64,000 bases of DNA from Epiperipatus broadwayi (taxonomy: Eukaryota > Onychophora > Udeonychophora > Euonychophora > Peripatidae). Shown here piece after piece: positions 1 through 12,650 of the stretch (positions within the stretch are counted from its first letter, which is position 1; every line of letters starts with the position of its first letter). The notes beneath the pieces are model-generated. The model searched no databases and was not told where the DNA came from. It was given only the letters and a program-made list of their open reading frames with translations. The stretch covers positions 519,501 through 583,500 of the forward strand of contig JAQFVV010006272.1 of NCBI GenBank assembly GCA_028023455.1. Reading direction: 5' to 3'. Position numbers and translations under genes: made by a program.

Positions 1-540
1 ATACTGAAAAACATTGTCCTCCCACACTACTTCAAATCTCAAACAAATTGATTACGAGTAGATTTCAACTATGGACTCTAGAACCAAAGTATCTTGATTT
101 CTTAATAAAGCTAAATCTTGAGGTGTTACCAACCAATTATTTCTTACATGTGAAAAGAGGTATCTCAAAATAGATCCCACATGCCCTCTCTGTTGTAGAA
201 CAGATGAAACCACAAGACTCACCATTTTTGATTCTCTTGATTTAAAAGAACTTCAATCCCTGATTCTAAATATTACCAGATTGAGATGTGATATTATAAA
301 TATCCTAATAGTTAGCATTAAAAAGTGTGCTTTTTCCTACATAAAGATCTCTACTTTTTTGCTATTTGCACTTTGGGCAGTAAGATGCCAATTATGATTC
401 AGGCAAACACAGCAGACATCATTGATACTGAATAAGATCAAAAAAATAAAAGAAAGGGATTTAAAAATCTCACCTCCAGAAATATATGATGCTGCATAGG
501 ATCTCATCAATGTCTAGGAATGAAAAGCAGATTAAGCCTA
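1..540 (+). pseudogene. LINE relic, C-terminal end of reverse transcriptase ORF
   Basis: This is a decayed 3' part of the same non-LTR retrotransposon family found on the minus strand at 12.65-15.69 kb and 17.2-20.5 kb. One frame reads EPKYLDFLIKLNLEVLPT around 82-140, matching EPKYFDFLLRLNLQALPM of the long ORF at 17698. After a frameshift near 170 it reads KIDPTCPLCCRTDET, matching the CPLC zinc-finger-like segment. Near 355-515 it reads LFALWAVRCQ and then PPEIYDAA, matching the extreme C-terminus. Several stops and frameshifts make it a pseudogene. It begins outside the window, and its 3' boundary is only approximate. Confidence 0.75.
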
Positions 541-1604
541 TACTAATTTTAAAACAGGACACTCTCTATTTTAAAATTGTATAGTTATTGTGAAAAGAAT
601 TGCAATAAATCTCATTAAATATTCACTGCTGCATAAAACATAAAACTGCTTAATCAAGAATACATTTGGACTAGTGTTGAAATGTTACCAAGTAAATATT
701 TAAACTGTACATCCAGAAAAAATGATTTACTTACAGTTTAAGTACTACTTATACTAACTATGATGCCTGTCCTTTTGTTTCATTGGCTATACTTAAATTG
801 TAAAAAAAAATTAACTTGTGTATCATCTTTGTATTCCAATAAATTATTTAATTTTTTTTAAAAAACAACAAATATCTAATATGCAGATATATACAATTTT
901 TTTAAAATATTTACTTTAAACTGTAGCAGTAGATGCCCTTGCATTGGCAAAAAAACTTAAAATTTTTCATTTCAATAACATGTTTAAAGTTCAGTTTGTT
1001 CTTTCATTTCACCATGATGAACATTTTTCAAATGTTTTACTTATTCATTAGGACAGTTGAGAGACATGCACATAATGTTTTAAAACATATTTAAGTTAAA
1101 TATTATACAATTAAATATACAAATCATAATGTTAGAACAAGTATTTATATTACTGTTATTAATAGTTCTCACAATAATTAAGATTTTATTTCAAATTTAA
1201 AATAACATTACTTAAATATTTTAAAATAGTATTCCTTTATATTTAAATATACACACACATACACATTTAATTATTGCATTAAAATTGTATGTCACTATTG
1301 CAAGTAGTTTTATCATTATGTATATGTTAATATAAATATTGCTTTACTGATTCTATTATAACTACTTTATACACATATATACAATATTATGTATTAATTA
1401 CTGTATTGCCCTTTTTTTAAAGTTATCTTAATGTTGTTTTTGCAACTAAATAGAAAACTATGATTTTTTTCAAAACTGCTACAAGAATTCTACTTGCTAT
1501 AAAAATATGGAACTTAAATTTTTTTTTTTTTTAATTTTGCTTGATATGGTAAATTTAAGATATTTTTATAATAATTCAATAAACATTTTGGAGTTATAAT
1601 ATTT
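541..1604. other. AT-rich DNA, no gene seen
   Basis: No coding signal. Short A/T runs and a small CA repeat near 1250 only. The first part may be the 3' UTR of the LINE relic. Confidence 0.5.
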
Positions 1605-2015
1605 AAATACAGGTATACCTTACATTCCTGGAGTTTAGATGTAATTATAGAGTATTTGAACCTAATCTTTCAAACTCTTTTAGCTATTCAATTTATCTCA
1701 TACAACTGATGGTATGAATGGCTGGAGGATTGGAGGTTTAGAATAGGGTGAAGTCTGACCATTAATGTTTGAAAATTTTCTATCTTAATATATAATGAGC
1801 ATTGATTATATACATATGTGTGTTGAGATAATGATCTGGACCAACTGAAGAATGCTGATTCAGCATGAAATATGTATATTGGAGATCATTTATCTTTTTC
1901 ACATGTGTGTGGACATGTGTATTGGTTGCATGAGATAGATTGGATAGCTAAAAGGAGTTTGAAAGTCTGGGTTTAAATCCCCTATAATTTTGAAGTTACA
2001 TTTATTATTATTATT
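1605..2015. mobile_element. Hammerhead-ribozyme repeat, inverted pair
   Basis: Two copies of the same short repeat face away from each other. The minus-strand copy (about 1610-1712) shares the block around 'gctaaaa..gagtttgaaagtct' with the plus-strand copy (about 1780-2010). The plus copy carries a hammerhead motif at 1840-1883 and ends in 'gggtttaaatccc' followed by a short (TTA)n. Related copies lie at 60782-61145 and 63035-63780. The outer ends are the 3' ends of both halves if the ribozyme strand is taken as sense. No clear target-site duplication was found, and the edges are uncertain. Confidence 0.6.
1840..1883 (+). ncRNA. Hammerhead ribozyme (minimal stem III)
   Basis: The order is that of a type I hammerhead. 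Stem I 5' strand is ACCAA (1840-1844). The core CTGAAGA is at 1845-1851. Stem II is ATGCT-gattc-AGCAT (1852-1866, five pairs). GAAA is at 1867-1870, followed by a short stem III (A-U, U-A with loop ATGT) ending in ATA at 1876-1878. The stem I 3' strand is TTGG (1879-1882). Cleavage is expected after A1878. The CUGANGA and GAAA core is intact. The first pair of stem II is A-U here but a U-U mismatch in the other copies. Catalysis is inferred, not shown. Confidence 0.78.
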
Positions 2016-3861
2016 TTAGAGATACCAAATAATCATCACTATATATATATATATATGACATGGATAGCAATAGTAAATGGACTGGTCCATTTTCACACCA
2101 CATAGCAACATGATATAAAATATGGATCATTTAACCCCAGCATACCAAGACATAACTGAAAATATCACAAAAGAAAAACAAACCATAGGAAATTATAATT
2201 GAAAAAATTGCATTTCCAGAAGTGATTATTTATTTTAATACTATTATATTTTTTTTCATTTTGTAGAAATAATGAATCAACTTGCATTAATTAATATTCA
2301 TAACCAAAATGTATTCTTAATTCTGCATCATTTTTTGTTCTCTTTTGTATCAGGTCTCTTTTGCCTTCCTATCTTGCTATCATCTTCTGCAAGCTCTATG
2401 TTTGGTAGCATGTAGCTGGTATTATTCTCTGATTCAATAATGATAAACAATTATCTCAATTTTAGTAGCACTAATAAGCAATATTTAAAAGTATTATATT
2501 TGATATCAGAAAATGTGAATTATCATCTTGCCTAAATATTCTAATAAGGCACCGTTTTCATTTTTTAAAATCCATTAAGGGTAGTAGATTGCTCATGAGT
2601 AGAACGAAATAATTTGTTCTGAAAGCTTGCATTAAGTAATATGAGAAAGGGTTGTGATGTTTTGAATATATTTCTATTGATAGAATCAGTTTATCAATGA
2701 ATCTACTGTGAGACTAATAGATTATGTATTTTTATGTTTGATTATCTTTTTTCGATTGAAAAGTGATTTTATTACCTCATTAAAATTTTATAAAAACAAA
2801 TATGAGAAGTCTTTCAACATAAATATAGTATGTGCTTTCTCAGACAACTTATCAGCTATAAAATTAACGATTTGTCAGTATTATTTTAGATTACGTACAA
2901 AATTAGTAATAACATGTAAGCTAATTATATTATCACTATTCACGACACGTTTTAATATAGCTTTGAAACATTAAAAATCATACCTAATCTTAGTAGGCAA
3001 GACAGAAAATATTTTTCATCAGATTAACGTCAGTTTAGTTTGCATTTTTATATTTTTCTTTCTGGTATTATCCTCTAGCTAAAAATAGCTAGATACTCAT
3101 TCAATAATATCTACCTGAGTAGTTACTGCTAAATATTCTTTCGCTATCTATTAATTAATATCCATTTGAATGCCTATAAGACATGTATTTAAATATAGAT
3201 TTTAAGTCTAATTGAAAATCCTCAAGCATCTAAACAAATTTCCAAGTATCATAAGAATTCTAATCCTAAGTCAAGATTATGAAAGTAAATCTAAGATCTT
3301 TTTCATTAGTTTATATATATATATGTGTGTGTGTGATGTGCGCTATAAATTCCATTAACTTTTGCCAACAAAAAAAAATAATCACTTCTATCTATAAGTT
3401 TAAATTATTATACGACTAAATGACTAAAATAATAATAACCAATAATGTTTAACAATTTATTTGTGGAGTTTTATAGTGGTTAGAAATAACTCTGCTCTTA
3501 AATATAATCGTCAGTGAACTTAAATAATTTTAACTTTATAAATATCTCAACAAAATTAAAATTTACTCCTCGGTTGTTATTATTCTAATTATTCATTCAT
3601 ATAAAAATTTGGAGTCACTAAAAGAAATGATCATTTTCTTTCACCAAAAGTTGATGGAATTTATAATGATTCGAGATTGTTGCAATTATACAAGTATATA
3701 TTCAATATTTGGCGATTAAACACTCTAAGTGTACATAATTCTAAGCACTGTATTATTCTTTTCATTATATCCAATAACATCAAAGGAATCATATTAATGG
3801 TAATAAGAATGGCATTGCTGTGATAATGAGAGTGTTAATTATTTAAAAGCAGTTGATAAAG
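2016..3861. other. AT-rich DNA, no gene seen
   Basis: Contains (TA)n near 2040 and a TA/TG tract near 3310. An open frame at 2708-2974 has AT-driven composition and no recognisable domain, so it is not called as a gene. Confidence 0.5.
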
Positions 3862-3876
3862 GTAGTTGTCTAGAAA

Positions 3877-4075
3877 CAAAGCAAAACTCTACATATAGTA
3901 GTGCCATCTTGTGCTAACAAGAGCAATCAATGGGTGCCAGAAGGCTTGTGCATAAAATCCCTATCTAGTGCCTACTCATCACAAGATGGTGCTACAATAT
4001 GGAGAGTTTTGCTTTGTTTTCAATTGTTTAATAACAATTATGTGCTAGTATGAGATAGTGATCAGGTGATGTTTA
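3877..4075. mobile_element. Short inverted-repeat element with 15-bp target duplication
   Basis: The insert is flanked by a perfect 15-bp direct repeat, GTAGTTGTCTAGAAA, at 3862-3876 and 4076-4090. Inside, the left part 'caaaactctacatatagtag' is repeated in inverted form as the right part ending '..atatggagagttttg'. The right end extends about 60 nt further (to 'gtgatgttta') than the left. Other members of the family lie at 56836-57214, 58810-59147 and 59340-59540. A 15-bp duplication is long for a classic DNA MITE and more like target-primed retrotransposition. No coding capacity. Confidence 0.75.
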
Positions 4076-4090
4076 GTAGTTGTCTAGAAA

Positions 4091-6253
4091 TGTTACAAAT
4101 TGCTTTTTTTTTTTTTTTTTTGAGCATATGATAGATTTGATGTCATTTCAATTACATTTATGTGGTTTGCAATTGAGCAAAGCTATATTACAATAACTAT
4201 ATTATCTAAATTTTGTAACCATGTTACTAGAAGCATTTTATTTATGGTTTATGACTATCAATTTATTATCATTGACATATCCTTGTAAATGTTGATAGTC
4301 ATTCTCAAGGAAAAAAAATAGACAGTCAAAAAAAGTATAAAACTTTAGAAATAATTTGTATCTCAAAGAATATATATATAACATTGACACTTTGACTTCT
4401 TTATTTTATATACTGCTATCTTTTCCTTTATTTTGCAGCAAATTTTTAAACGTTATCTAATTATAGCACAATATTTCATTTTGTTTTCAGATTTATATAT
4501 AATATAAATGGAATCAACCTTTTCTATGATAAGCAGGCTTAAGTTGACTATAAAACCTTTTTAAGAATTTTATTACAAGCTCAATTGAACAAAGATATAA
4601 TTTTATAATTGTAGACTCTATAGTAGGGGTCAGCATCTTTTTTGTGGTGTGTGCTGAATCTATGCTGCAATGTTATTCTAACAATTTTTTTATAAATAGT
4701 ATCAAAATTGGGTCAGTTAAAATGGGGTTTCAAAACTATATATTATATACAGTTGAAGCCCATTATAACTGATCTTATATTATTGGTCATTCAATATTTT
4801 AAAATACATTAGATCATATGTGAAAAGTATGCTTTGTTAAATTTTAATTTTACTATAAATTATAAATTACAAGTTTTTTTTTTCAGTTCATAGTTTAAAT
4901 TAAAAAATTATCAAGAATTCTAATAGGATTGTTATTCTTTATTATTAATCTGAGCTATTAAGAAATAAATGTGACCCTTGTCCTTGTACCCTTTACATAA
5001 TTGCTCAACACCAAGTCTGTAATTTAATTACAAATTATATATATATATTACTATAGTACAATATCTATACTTCAATGTATTAGCTACAGCAGCAACATAT
5101 TTGATTCTGTATTAAAACTCAATATCCAAGTCTAACTTTCTATTTAAAAAACTATCATGTTGTTTAAATTGGTGTAAATTCTTTATGTGATAATCATCAA
5201 AGTTAATTGTCAGTGATTTTTTTTTATCATTGATTGATAAAAGACTAATTTTTGAACAATAAGTATTAAATCAAAATCTTTTTAAATAAAAACACTTTTT
5301 AGATCATTTTTTCAATAAGTAAGAATAGAACAATCATTAGTATAGTATAATTCAAGAAAATAAAAAGATGCAGTTTTTATTTTTCCTTTTAATCAATTCA
5401 AATTAAAAACGCTATCATCAACTTTGTTTCATATCTTAATGTCTGCTTCATGAAGCCATTTATAAACTGTTCACAAATCGCTATCATAAAAATAGAAACA
5501 AAACTGAAGTTAATTCACATCCTTGTTTAAGACCAGTTTTCATTTCAAATGCTGATAATATCCACTAGCACTAATATTTTGTGTAACAGTCAGAATCATC
5601 TATCTCGCTAACACACTGCAGAATTCAAACCCCAGACACAAAACTGAACATTCTAGGAGGGATTGTCTTCTAGATATGCTAAGTTCAAATCTAAAGCCCG
5701 AATTTTACAGTGCCATCTACGTGACAACGCATCTGATGCCACTACTAGTATAAACTTTTGACTGGTGCCTGGTGGTCAGGGAGAAACAAAAGACTCTATA
5801 CTAAAAGAAGCTTGGGTGGCTAATTAATGTCTATGGATTTACAAAAGAAATGAAGAAAATATATATATAGACCGAGACAGTGATAGGAATCAATCAAATA
5901 AAGATCAAATTTAGTTTAAATGATTTCACAAAATTTATTTATATAAAATATATATATAAAACCACTGTCTGCTTATATGAGACAGGGACGCATATTAAAT
6001 AATTGTTGGCATTATATTCCAATAAATGACAAAAGGTTTTAAAGCAAAGTGATATATTCTATTCCTCAGGTTAATAGCCTTACGATAATGTGCTTGAAGA
6101 GATAGGAACATGTGTGAGGTGCTTTGAGCAATTATACAAGTCTAAGAAAATATTTGAAAATTAAGTGTTCTAAAATATTAATTGATTTCGAGAATAGCAC
6201 GGACAAAAGCCTACTAAGCAACAAAATGGGAATGTGATCAAAGCATTTATTCG
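4091..6253. other. AT-rich DNA, no gene seen
   Basis: Poly-T near 4105-4122 and (TA)n near 5037. A less AT-rich stretch at about 5580-5830 looks like part of an unrecognised repeat. No coding signal. Confidence 0.45.
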
Positions 6254-6445
<192 letters not shown>

Positions 6446-7640
6446 AGTTACATTGGGAGGTCAGTATTGCTGATAATGAATTTATTAAAGTTGGAGGGTG
6501 TGACACGTTTAAGTCATGGATGCTTTGTAAAATAAATATAAAAATAAAACAATATTGAATATCCAGAATGATTATGGAGGGCATCTCGCCGCTAACCTGT
6601 AGGAAAGTATTTTATGAACAGCCGAAACTTAGCGACTGGGGACGATTGCGTTTAATTCCCAGGTGTGTCATTTGTGGACACACTCTGCCTGGAAACTGCA
6701 ATAAGCGAAGAGAATGGACTTGGCCGTGTAAAGAATCCTTGGAAAAGTAAAACAAAGTGGTCTCAACAACCAATTCATTTACCAGCAATATGAGACTAGT
6801 GTATATAAAACATACTGAATGGGTTTTACTTGGATTAAGAGAAATGCCCAATCAAATTCCCAGAAATTCATTTAAAAGGGTCCGCACATTCTCGACGTCA
6901 ATGATGAACTTTGTAATTAAAGTAGAACATGGTAATTAAAATAGGAAAATGCATTCTTGCGGGTTTGAAAAGTAAGTATAGATTTATATACGCAATCATG
7001 CATTAGGGGACACATTTAATCATTGACCTCGCACATACTCTCATATTAGATTAAGATCAATAACATGTAGATTTTAAACTATGTGATTATATTATATATT
7101 AAAGAAAAGAATCACCCTGGAATGAGTGATTTGCAAGATAATAAAATTGGAAAATTATTTAGAAATTTAAAATATGCCTTCATAGCGGGGTCTTATTTTC
7201 AACAAAAGGAATAATTCACTCGGTCAAAGACGATTCTGACACATTATCATAATAAAATAACAGAAAGCTTAATAAATAGAAAATATTAACCCAAGGATAG
7301 AGAGCAAAAATGTTGATTATATTTAAAGAAGTACATAATGGTGTTATGTGAAATATAAGAAAACAATTTAAAATAGCTATAGCATGTTAGTTATCACAAG
7401 AGCTCTTGGGTTAATTTAGGGTTGGTAGATTGATGGTCGGCAGGTTTTTATATAATTTAACAGCAAAATCTGGAAATGTTCATATTTTTGGCAGCAGCAG
7501 CAGCAGTTCTGGGGTTCCTTGTGTGATAACTTCCGATGGTCTATGGCAGCATATGACCATTCCGGAGAGAAATAGCCTTCTTGCGCTCTACTCAGTCATG
7601 TCAAGATTTACAAATTACTACAATAATTTTGGTTAGAAAC
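6446..7640. other. Less AT-rich unexplained stretch
   Basis: About 6540-6960 and 7380-7640 have more balanced base composition than their surroundings. Short open frames exist, one with a CVICGH motif near 6665 and one with a serine run near 7490. None has an initiator context, splice sites or a recognisable domain. They may be fragments of an unidentified repeat. Confidence 0.35.
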
Positions 7641-10519
7641 ATTAGACCTCAGAATGATTTCTCTTAGAAACATTAGAATGGAGAACAAAAGAAAACCCTC
7701 CTTTTTATAGTAGAATTTAACAATAGAACTGCCCTGGAGTGTTACAAAAATATATCGGACTTATCAGCTGTAATTAAATCTATCCAAATGTCTAAAGGAA
7801 TTCAACATTAATTAATTTCTTTTGTTAATTTCCCTGTTGACATTCGAATTACACACTAGATTTAATTAAAAATTACTTTTATTAATTAAAGAAAACCTTA
7901 AGTGGACATCTGCTGTTTTTAGATAAACTTATATAATATTAACTATTTAAACTATTGTCCCTCATTTATTTTAACAGAAATATTTGGAATGACTTTTATT
8001 AGATTAAATGAAAATTATTTTACTTTTAAATTGCAATATTTGAATCTATTTACTAAACGAATATTTACTAAATGAATTTTATTTTAAATCAAAAATATAT
8101 TACGACGGTAATATATTTGTAAATAGATTCAAACAAAATAACTTTAACAATTTATAATTTTGATATGTTTTAAAATGCATATCATAGTGTGTGCGCAATT
8201 ACGACTTATGTAACCTACTTTTTAATAAATCAAAATTATGTGAACATATACATAATCCATAATATTTTATTTTATTTGGGAATGAGTTATATATATAATA
8301 CGAGCATTGTGCTCGTGGTTTAAAATTAGGTGGGATTTTCGGTATATAAGCGTATTGCAGACACACTATGATAGATTGGGGTTCAAACTAAGGTATGAGG
8401 GTAGGAAATAGGTGAGAAAAGATGAAACGAAGATCTGTAAAGCAGACCTTACTGTTTCATTTGGTTAATAATCAGCTAATTTTAAACAAGACCTGTTAAT
8501 TAATTAAATCAAAGGTCTTCACGGAATTAATAAAAACAATATACAAATGAATCTGGTGGTTTTATACTTGTGTTAATTTTCCTAACTACTAATCCATGCC
8601 TATACTGCTTTTTGATAATTTTTAAATCCTAATAAATAATCGATAGTAATTCGTGTATTATTAAAAGCAATATATTCATCATTCCAATAAAGTATGTGTG
8701 TTGTAGTGAATAGCAATGATGTTACATGACTGGAATAGCATCTATGTTTATATCATTATCATTTAACTTTGGAGCATGCTTGTCTTTGATCACATGAATT
8801 TCATTTCTATTCTGACTTTTTACTATAATTTAACCAATTAGATGCCATTTTGTGAAAGTGTATAAATGACCATCAATCTGTACGATATAGAAAAATTCAA
8901 AAACAGTAGGCCATTTAAATTTGTACATGCACTAGCACCTTTTCTAACAATTTTGGGTCTACATTTATTTTTTATGCAACCTTTGCATTAAAATTTTCAG
9001 TAAAAGAAATATTGGGTATGCTTTTAAGATACTGATTTAATACCAATATCTAACAAGAAATAAATATTTTCATCTCCCAATTCTTTGAATCTAATGCTAG
9101 AGCATTGCACACCTCAAGTGTAAATACTTTTTTTTTTTATTAATATATCAAAAAATTCCAAGAATAGAAAATATCAATAAGATAAATGATGACCTGCTTA
9201 TTCAACAAAATATAATTATCTATTTGTTTAATTATTTCTACCATCTGGAAGTTTCAGTAAGAGCATCACAAAAGGCTACTACATTATTCTCTCCTCTGTT
9301 TAAGTCTTGAAAATTTCACTCAAAAAGCTGAACAAAATGATAGCTATGTTTTTATGAATTTGTTGAACATTTGACATTACATCATCAAACCAGCATTCCG
9401 ATTTATATTATATCATCTCAAATAATTAAACTGAAAACTTGAAATAGTCTTAAGGTTTGAACAATCAAGCTCTCATTTTCTAAATCTTACAGATCTGATA
9501 CTAAATTATATTCCATATATTTTAAACTTCAAACTATAGTTAACTATAAAAAGTTATTCCTTTCACAAACAATAATAATATTAGGCTATAATGCATAAGC
9601 GACTATTTATAATTTGATATATATAGAGAGTCTCATAATATATTTTCTATGATTTGTAAAATGAATGCATTAAATGCTCATCATCAATGCTTTTGTAATT
9701 TAAATGAAATGAGTCAGTAAAGTTAGATTTTAACTTACCATTGGTCTCAGGGGATCAATTTAATATGAAATTCCTGATTCAGATTAATTACATATATATA
9801 TATAAATCAAGTGATTCATGTTAACAAATTTACCAAAATAGATAAATAAAGTATAACAAGAAGTTTATTCAAGAAAGTTAGAATATGCTATTTATCAATT
9901 GAATTTTTTAAATTGCATAGGAAATTTTAATAGCTATAAAGTAGATAAGACGTGAAATCGAACCGTTTAAGTGCTTGGGATAATGAAAGGCAATTAAAGT
10001 TAAATATTACTTGGTTTATATATATGTAAAAAGAAAGAATAAGGAATAGAATTAGAGAAACGGGGGCGGAACAATGAAAAAGATGTCATAAACCAAGCAT
10101 GACAATTGCCTTTTAATGAAAGTTTGAGACGTTTTTCATCCTTGTTTTGCCCTGCAGTTAATTATAGCTAGGTAACTATTTACCAAGCAAAAAATGTGCG
10201 TACATGGGCATATATATATATGATACGTTTACATATAAGCAGTACATTAACATATATATATATTAAAGTTATGTAAATAGTTTAATTTAATTTTTTTATT
10301 TACTTTTTTTTTCTTTTTTGAATTTAAATAAAATATTTCAGTAATTTAAAACAAAATCCTTAAAACTAATGATACCATTTAACATTTGACATCATTTTTT
10401 TAATAACATCCATGTGTTTAAATGACGTTTTGCTTAATTAAAAAATCTGTCTTTTGTTATATTTAATATTTTTCAATTATGAAATAATAAGTTTATTATA
10501 TTTTACAAAATTCTTTGCG
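7641..10519. other. AT-rich DNA upstream of the receptor gene, no gene seen
   Basis: No coding signal. Short (TA)n tracts near 8290, 9790, 10205 and 10250. Any distal promoter elements cannot be identified by eye. Confidence 0.45.
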
Positions 10520-10736
10520 AAGTAAGAGGTGTGTTGCTGCTGCCTTCAGCGAAATACAATTCAGCGGAGTTAGGGTTCCGCAGATCTAAAAATAAACTAA
10601 GTATTCTCCGGTCCAAGTTTCTAAAACAGTTTCAGTGTGCGGGACCATTTTATTAAGTTTTGTCGCTTAATCATTAATAGGAACTTCTTTAATGGCGTTC
10701 TTGGAACATGGAATGAGGATGAGGCATAAATGGAAC
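10520..10736 (+). other. Probable non-coding 5' exon of the nAChR subunit gene
   Basis: This stretch has clearly higher GC than its flanks. It ends in a good donor, 'tggaac|gtaagaaag' (donor G at 10737), and a matching acceptor 'ttattccag|g' lies 133 bp downstream at 10869. The 5' limit is a guess from composition. Joining 10736 to 10870 places an ATG at 10730, directly after an in-frame TAA, in the reading frame of the signal-peptide exon. That would add 12 residues (MERENLISDTPS) before the preferred start. An out-of-frame ATG at 10692 would open a short upstream ORF. The exon is inferred only. Confidence 0.45.
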
Positions 10737-10869
10737 GTAAGAAAGTATAATTTTACATTAAGAATTTGTTAAGATTATGCTTTAACATTTTATATGTTGT
10801 TGTTATAATTAACTTATAAGTAATTTGCTTTTTTTGGCCTACAATTTTAATTACATAATATTATTCCAG

Positions 10870-10947
10870 GCGAGAACTTAATAAGCGATACGCCAAGTAT
10901 GAAGAAAACTCTGATTCTGCTGTGTGTATTCTTCCTAATTCCACAAG
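10870..10947 (+). CDS. nAChR subunit, first coding exon (signal peptide)
   Basis: The ATG at 10899 opens MKKTLILLCVFFLIPQ, a basic n-region followed by a strongly hydrophobic core as in a secretory signal peptide. The exon ends at 10947 with one base of a split glycine codon, before the donor GTAAGT. The next exon (28003) begins with the two bases completing that codon, giving ..[14 protein letters not shown], so frame and phase (phase 1) agree. Signal peptidase cleavage is plausible after NAHA. The ATG at 10899 was chosen because the hydrophobic core then starts within five residues. An in-frame ATG at 10730 is possible if the upstream intron is real. The exon's identity rests on its frame match with the receptor exon, since a signal peptide alone is not diagnostic. 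Confidence 0.7.
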
Positions 10948-12370
10948 GTAAGTCCTAATTCATTTTTTTTTAAATAAAAAAAACGGTATTTAATTAATAT
11001 AACGTTAAAAGGAATTTAGTTCTTATACTTATCCGTTTATAATTTAAAATATGTCTTTTTTTTGTGTATACCAATTTTATTAAACAAATAATTTAATACG
11101 GTACACTTACATAAATATATTGCAGATAATAAAAAAATACTTTTTTTACATTTTAAAAATAAGTAAAGTTCAAGAAACGGTTTAAGATTAATTCGTAATA
11201 AATTACTTTTTTAAAAAAAAAAAAAGTTCTAAATTGATATAAAACAAACCAGATTTCAAAATAGAATTACTGGGTACTTATGTTAATATGAATACTTCTT
11301 TAATGTGTTGTATATTATTTAATAAACAAATCTAAGGTCAATTTTAGCTTTAGTTCAAAACTTTTAGAAAAGATGGCGCTTCTATAAACTATTTCTGTGT
11401 CTCGTGTTTCTATAACTAATATATGTAATGAATAAAAATAAAATTATTGCAGGAAGAATTTAAGAATTTATTACAAGAAAACATTTATTAATGTAATTAT
11501 AATTGCTATGGTAAAACATGTGTTACTTTATGTAGTACACATATATATATATAGCATTTTGGCTAAGCATGTGTAAATATATACATGTACAGTATAAGGA
11601 TGACTAAAGTGACAATTTGAATAAACATTAAAATCATTATTAATGATCTTTCAAAGAACAATTTTAAATCAGGGCAAAATTTGGAAACTTATTTTAATTT
11701 TAGATAAACAAACTTTTTTTTTTAAAAATAAGTAGACTCATAGCGATTATAACTAATCATTCAATTATTGGTTAGTAAATGAGTATATAAGCAAACTTTG
11801 GAGAAAGTAAAGACCTGAGGTATTTTGATTTGTTTAAATGAAAATAGATGTATTGCCCATAAATAAAATAGATTGATTGTCGTGAATTGCAAAAGAGCAG
11901 ACAAACTATAACTCTGGCAACTTTCTTTAGGTCTTTTTGTATCTTGTTCTATTTTTCAAAAACCGTAATCAGATATTTTTTTTAAATCATCAATATTTTT
12001 TTCTCCTTCTACAGACCCTACCCACTTACATATTTTTTCCCATATGGATTATTATGTCGATCTTATTTTACAATTTTCTCTAAAAATATATTTTTTTATT
12101 TGTTCTATTCAACATCTTCAGTATTGCTTCCCATATTTATTTAATTTATCTATTCTACTGCAAAACCACATCTCAAATGACTCAATATTACTTCCTTTTT
12201 TTAATCTCCCAAGCTACAATATGACATAAAAGTAATTCTTGATAAAGCATTTAAGAACTTTTTATATATTTGGAACAGTTTTATTTGTAGTTTGATAGTT
12301 TTTATTTATATAAATTGTACTATCTAACATTTATCAAGTTTTGTCAGAAAGTTTTCTTGTGTTTTCACTG
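10948..12370. other. Intron 1, first part
   Basis: Begins with the donor GTAAGT. AT-rich, with poly-T tracts and (TA)n near 11540. An open frame at 12044-12229 is low-complexity and not called. The whole intron spans 10948-28002. Confidence 0.55.
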
Positions 12371-12454
12371 TTAATAAACTGTGATATTAGTATTATATTT
12401 TAAACAAAATAATAATTTTGTTTAAAATATAATACTAATATCACAGTTTATTAA
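12371..12454. repeat. Perfect 40-bp palindrome with 4-nt loop
   Basis: The 40 bases at 12371-12410 are the exact reverse complement of 12415-12454, with AATA between them. The arms begin TTAATAAACTGTGATATT. There are no mismatches, which suggests a recent event or active correction. It lies in intron 1 and would fold into a long RNA hairpin in the pre-mRNA. No known element or small-RNA precursor is recognised. Confidence 0.95.
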
Positions 12455-12650
12455 AGGATACAATGTAAATCTAAGAAAAGGAGATGCAAAAATTATGTTT
12501 AAATTATAAGCAATAACAATTATGTTATAACTTTAACCAGTAATCATCAAGTTTTCCTAAGACCAAACCTGCCTTTGTATAGAAAATTTTAATAGTAATC
12601 ACAATATATTATCCAAAAAGAGATATTTAAACCCAGACTTTCAAACTCCC
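12455..12650. other. Intronic DNA with a short hammerhead-family fragment
   Basis: Mostly featureless. The last ~30 bp ('tttaaacccagactttcaaa') are the reverse complement of the 3' part of the hammerhead-bearing repeat at 1950-1975. They abut the (TTA)n at 12651. Confidence 0.4.

Noticed and set aside
2708-2974. 88-codon open frame as a gene
   Set aside because: Composition matches AT-rich random sequence; no homology recognised.
6568-6750. Open frame with CVICGH motif as a zinc-finger gene
   Set aside because: Only 60 codons, no second metal-binding pair in context, no splice signals, and competing frames on both strands.
7430-7636. Open frame with a serine run
   Set aside because: Short, begins in AT-rich DNA without supporting signals, no recognised domain.
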